6,127 nucleotides of DNA from an uncultured Lachnospiraceae bacterium. GTDB lineage: Bacteria; Bacillota; Clostridia; Lachnospirales; Lachnospiraceae. Location: assembly GCA_946566415.1 (NCBI GenBank), contig CAMNWW010000141.1:1-6127 (forward strand). The letters run 5' to 3'. A program made the position numbers and the translations under genes. The notes under the pieces were generated by a model. That model was not told where the DNA came from and did not search any database. It worked only from the letters and a program-made list of their open reading frames with translations. Below, one piece after another: positions 4,182 to 6,127 of this stretch (within the stretch, counting starts at the first letter, position 1; each line of letters begins with the position of its first letter).

Positions 4182-6127
4182 CTATCTCGCGTACCCCACA
4201 AAGGTATTTCCATTCTCCTTAACCATTCCCTCCATCGTCTCGATCGTTACAGAATAGCGTCCCCCGTCCGCCGGGTCAAGATACGCCACATTTGTTTTAT
4301 TATAACTGATCAAAAGTACTGCGTGGTCAGGGCTGATCATGGCGAGTACCGGTGTGTCTCTGCCGATCATATAAAGAATTTCTTCTGTGGTACAGCCACG
4401 AAGCCCCAAGCCTTCACCCCGGATATGGGCGCTAAGCACTGTCTCCGGCGCATTGCCGTCTTGAAGTTCAGCCGTTACGTCTACATCCTCCACGCCTTCC
4501 TTCTTAAGCATCTGCCGCAGGCACGCTGCTAATGTCGTCTCGCCATCCTCTGCTTTGAACCTTTCCATCCCTTCGACCTCGTAGGCCGCCGGTCTGTTCC
4601 CGCGCTCCCACACATAAGCCTGCCGCGAAGATACCGCTGTTCCTTCCAGCTCGTCCGCCTTCTGCACAGCCTGCCCTGCCCTGTCAAAAACCCCCTGCAG
4701 TTCACCTTTTGCATAGACATAATATTTCCCGGACATCTCCGCTTCATCAAAACTGATCTCCACCGACTTTCCGGACAGAGCCTGCTTCGGCTTGAGAAGC
4801 TTCGCCTGCTGATCTTGTATTCCTTCTGAAAAAGTCAGGCGCATAACCGTTCCAAGCCCTTCTTCCTGGTAAGCCTCCAGATATATGCCTTCCTCTTCTT
4901 CCTTTTCATTGTTCGTAATATAATCCTCTGTAATCGCCGTGTAAGTCTCTCCATTTTTTGACACACGGTTTAATGTCACCATATTCTCATTAATAAAGCC
5001 GTCAAGAATATATGTTCCTGATGCCTCGTATGTTTTCACAACCTTTTGCTCCTGGTTCACGATCTGAAGCCGGTACATCGGATAGACTGTCTGTCCCGCC
5101 GCCGTGCTCCCTGCGTCGGACCCTCGCAGAGTGCCGTATACAAAATCATTCTTTATGAATCCGATGGGCTTTACGTATTCTTCTCCCTGTGAGACAACCT
5201 GGAAGCTCTTGCCATCCGTAAGATCCAGCACCGTGATCTCCTGCGACTCGTTAAGCCGCCCGCCTATATGCTGATACGCGATTAAATGCCCGTCTGCCGA
5301 CGCAGCATACTGCGACTCGTCAAGTCCTCTCACAAGCACCTGGCGGGTATCCGCCTCCATATCGACCGCGTATAAGGTTCCGTCCATCATGACATATAAA
5401 TTTTTACTCTTGCCGCTGAAATACACAAATTTCCCCAGCTCCTCCTTCATCATATCATATCCTTTTAAACTCGGCACGAACGCCCGTTCCAACACCGAAT
5501 TTTTCTCTGCGTTGAACTCGTAGACGGCGACGCCCGTCTCCCCTTCGTGGCTGCCTCTGTTCATGTAGCCGCAGACAGTGAATACGGTATTTCCATCTTT
5601 GTCGACAGATACAATATGGATTTCATGACGGTTATATCGGTTCCGTTCATCGGCATTTTCCGCATCGGCAAAACTAAACACCAGAGACATCTCATCCTCC
5701 GTCTTGTCATAGTTCCACAGTTCACGGTCTTGTACAAACGAAACAATCGTCCCTTCCGTGTTCGCTTGATATTCCAGATCCTCCGCCGCGATCCCAAGCT
5801 GGATCCCTTTTGCGCTTAAGGCATGATTGTCCCCGTCAAATATCTGATTCATCGTCCGGTCATAATCCATCAGATAAATCTTCTCATTAGATACGCGGAC
5901 GCGGAAAAATTCTCTTACACTGTACAGTGCGTCCGGATCCACAGGCGAGCCCGGGCACCGCACCTGATAAAAGGCGGCAATCGACGTATACGCCGCGTTA
6001 CATTCCTTGATCTCCCATCTCACCTGACCTTCCGCCCTCGGCTCTAAATTTCCCCAAGTCACCTGGCTTAGACTGGAATGAATCGTCACATTATGGAAAT
6101 CATCCCGGCTCCCTTCTGACGTTGTCT
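4182..6127 (-). CDS. Large propeller-like protein with degenerate C39-like C-terminal domain, N-terminus cut by window
   Basis: 647 residues are visible, ending in a TAG at 4182. The frame stays open to the right edge, so the start lies outside; a GTG at 6089 is an internal codon, not a credible start. I do not recognise the family by name. Residues about 70-380 alternate short strand-rich stretches with turns such as DGTLYAVDMEADTRQV (near 245) and ITVLDLTDGKSFQV (near 295), the pattern of a TolB-type beta-propeller. A very acidic linker (NEKEEEEG, near 407) follows. The last 130 residues resemble a C39-like papain fold: DGETTLAACL (from D527) where CGP-T-S-L is expected, then H601 in SPDHAVLLISYN and D617 in YLDPADGG. 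The His and Asp are in place but the catalytic Cys position is occupied by Asp, so it is probably not a protease. Such proteins are usually membrane-anchored or secreted, but any signal or membrane segment lies outside the window. The protein is acidic and has few cysteines. Function unknown. Confidence 0.8.
   Translation of the reverse strand, partial: TTSEGSRDDFHNVTIHSSLSQVTWGNLEPRAEGQVRWEIKECNAAYTSIAAFYQVRCPGSPVDPDALYSVREFFRVRVSNEKIYLMDYDRTMNQIFDGDNHALSAKGIQLGIAAEDLEYQANTEGTIVSFVQDRELWNYDKTEDEMSLVFSFADAENADERNRYNRHEIHIVSVDKDGNTVFTVCGYMNRGSHEGETGVAVYEFNAEKNSVLERAFVPSLKGYDMMKEELGKFVYFSGKSKNLYVMMDGTLYAVDMEADTRQVLVRGLDESQYAASADGHLIAYQHIGGRLNESQEITVLDLTDGKSFQVVSQGEEYVKPIGFIKNDFVYGTLRGSDAGSTAAGQTVYPMYRLQIVNQEQKVVKTYEASGTYILDGFINENMVTLNRVSKNGETYTAITEDYITNNEKEEEEGIYLEAYQEEGLGTVMRLTFSEGIQDQQAKLLKPKQALSGKSVEISFDEAEMSGKYYVYAKGELQGVFDRAGQAVQKADELEGTAVSSRQAYVWERGNRPAAYEVEGMERFKAEDGETTLAACLRQMLKKEGVEDVDVTAELQDGNAPETVLSAHIRGEGLGLRGCTTEEILYMIGRDTPVLAMISPDHAVLLISYNKTNVAYLDPADGGRYSVTIETMEGMVKENGNTFVGYAR

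Noticed and set aside
6087..6089. GTG at 6089 as the start of the large gene
   Set aside because: The same frame is open upstream to the window edge with protein-like sequence, and no ribosome binding site precedes the GTG.

Overview
The window looks like chromosome of an anaerobic, medium-GC Firmicute, most likely a Lachnospiraceae-type Clostridium. That assignment is inferred from the protein style (a methionine aminopeptidase with an N-terminal SEC-C zinc motif, a REC/HD-GYP regulator, RimK-like ATP-grasp proteins), from strong purine-rich ribosome binding sites and from classical sigma-A promoters. I see no insertion sequence, phage gene, tRNA, rRNA or CRISPR array.

Layout from left to right. 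Positions 1-877 (minus) hold a response regulator with an HD-GYP domain, predicted to degrade cyclic-di-GMP; its C-terminus runs off the left edge. It has its own strong promoter at 1022-1050, and just upstream of that lies a dense cluster of inverted repeats (1067-1111). Positions 1129-1962 and 2058-2945 (both minus) are two tandem, related RimK-type ATP-grasp ligases, transcribed 2945 to 1129 from a probable promoter at 2978-3006. Divergent from them, a strong extended -10 promoter (3049-3076) makes a transcript that begins with a compact, GC-rich, multi-hairpin leader (3083-3153). It continues into a type I methionine aminopeptidase (3211-4074, plus). A hairpin and a bidirectional intrinsic terminator (4108-4158) separate that gene from a convergent large gene at 4182-6127 (minus). 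This gene is open through the right edge and encodes an acidic, propeller-like extracytoplasmic-type protein ending in what resembles a C39-like domain without its catalytic cysteine.

The genes do not form one obvious pathway. There are four transcription units: the HD-GYP regulator (c-di-GMP signalling), the ATP-grasp pair (carboxylate-amine ligation of unknown substrate), the aminopeptidase (N-terminal methionine removal) and the large propeller-like protein. The least explained items are the structured leader upstream of the aminopeptidase, the ATP-grasp pair with no recognisable substrate gene nearby, and the degenerate C39-like tail.
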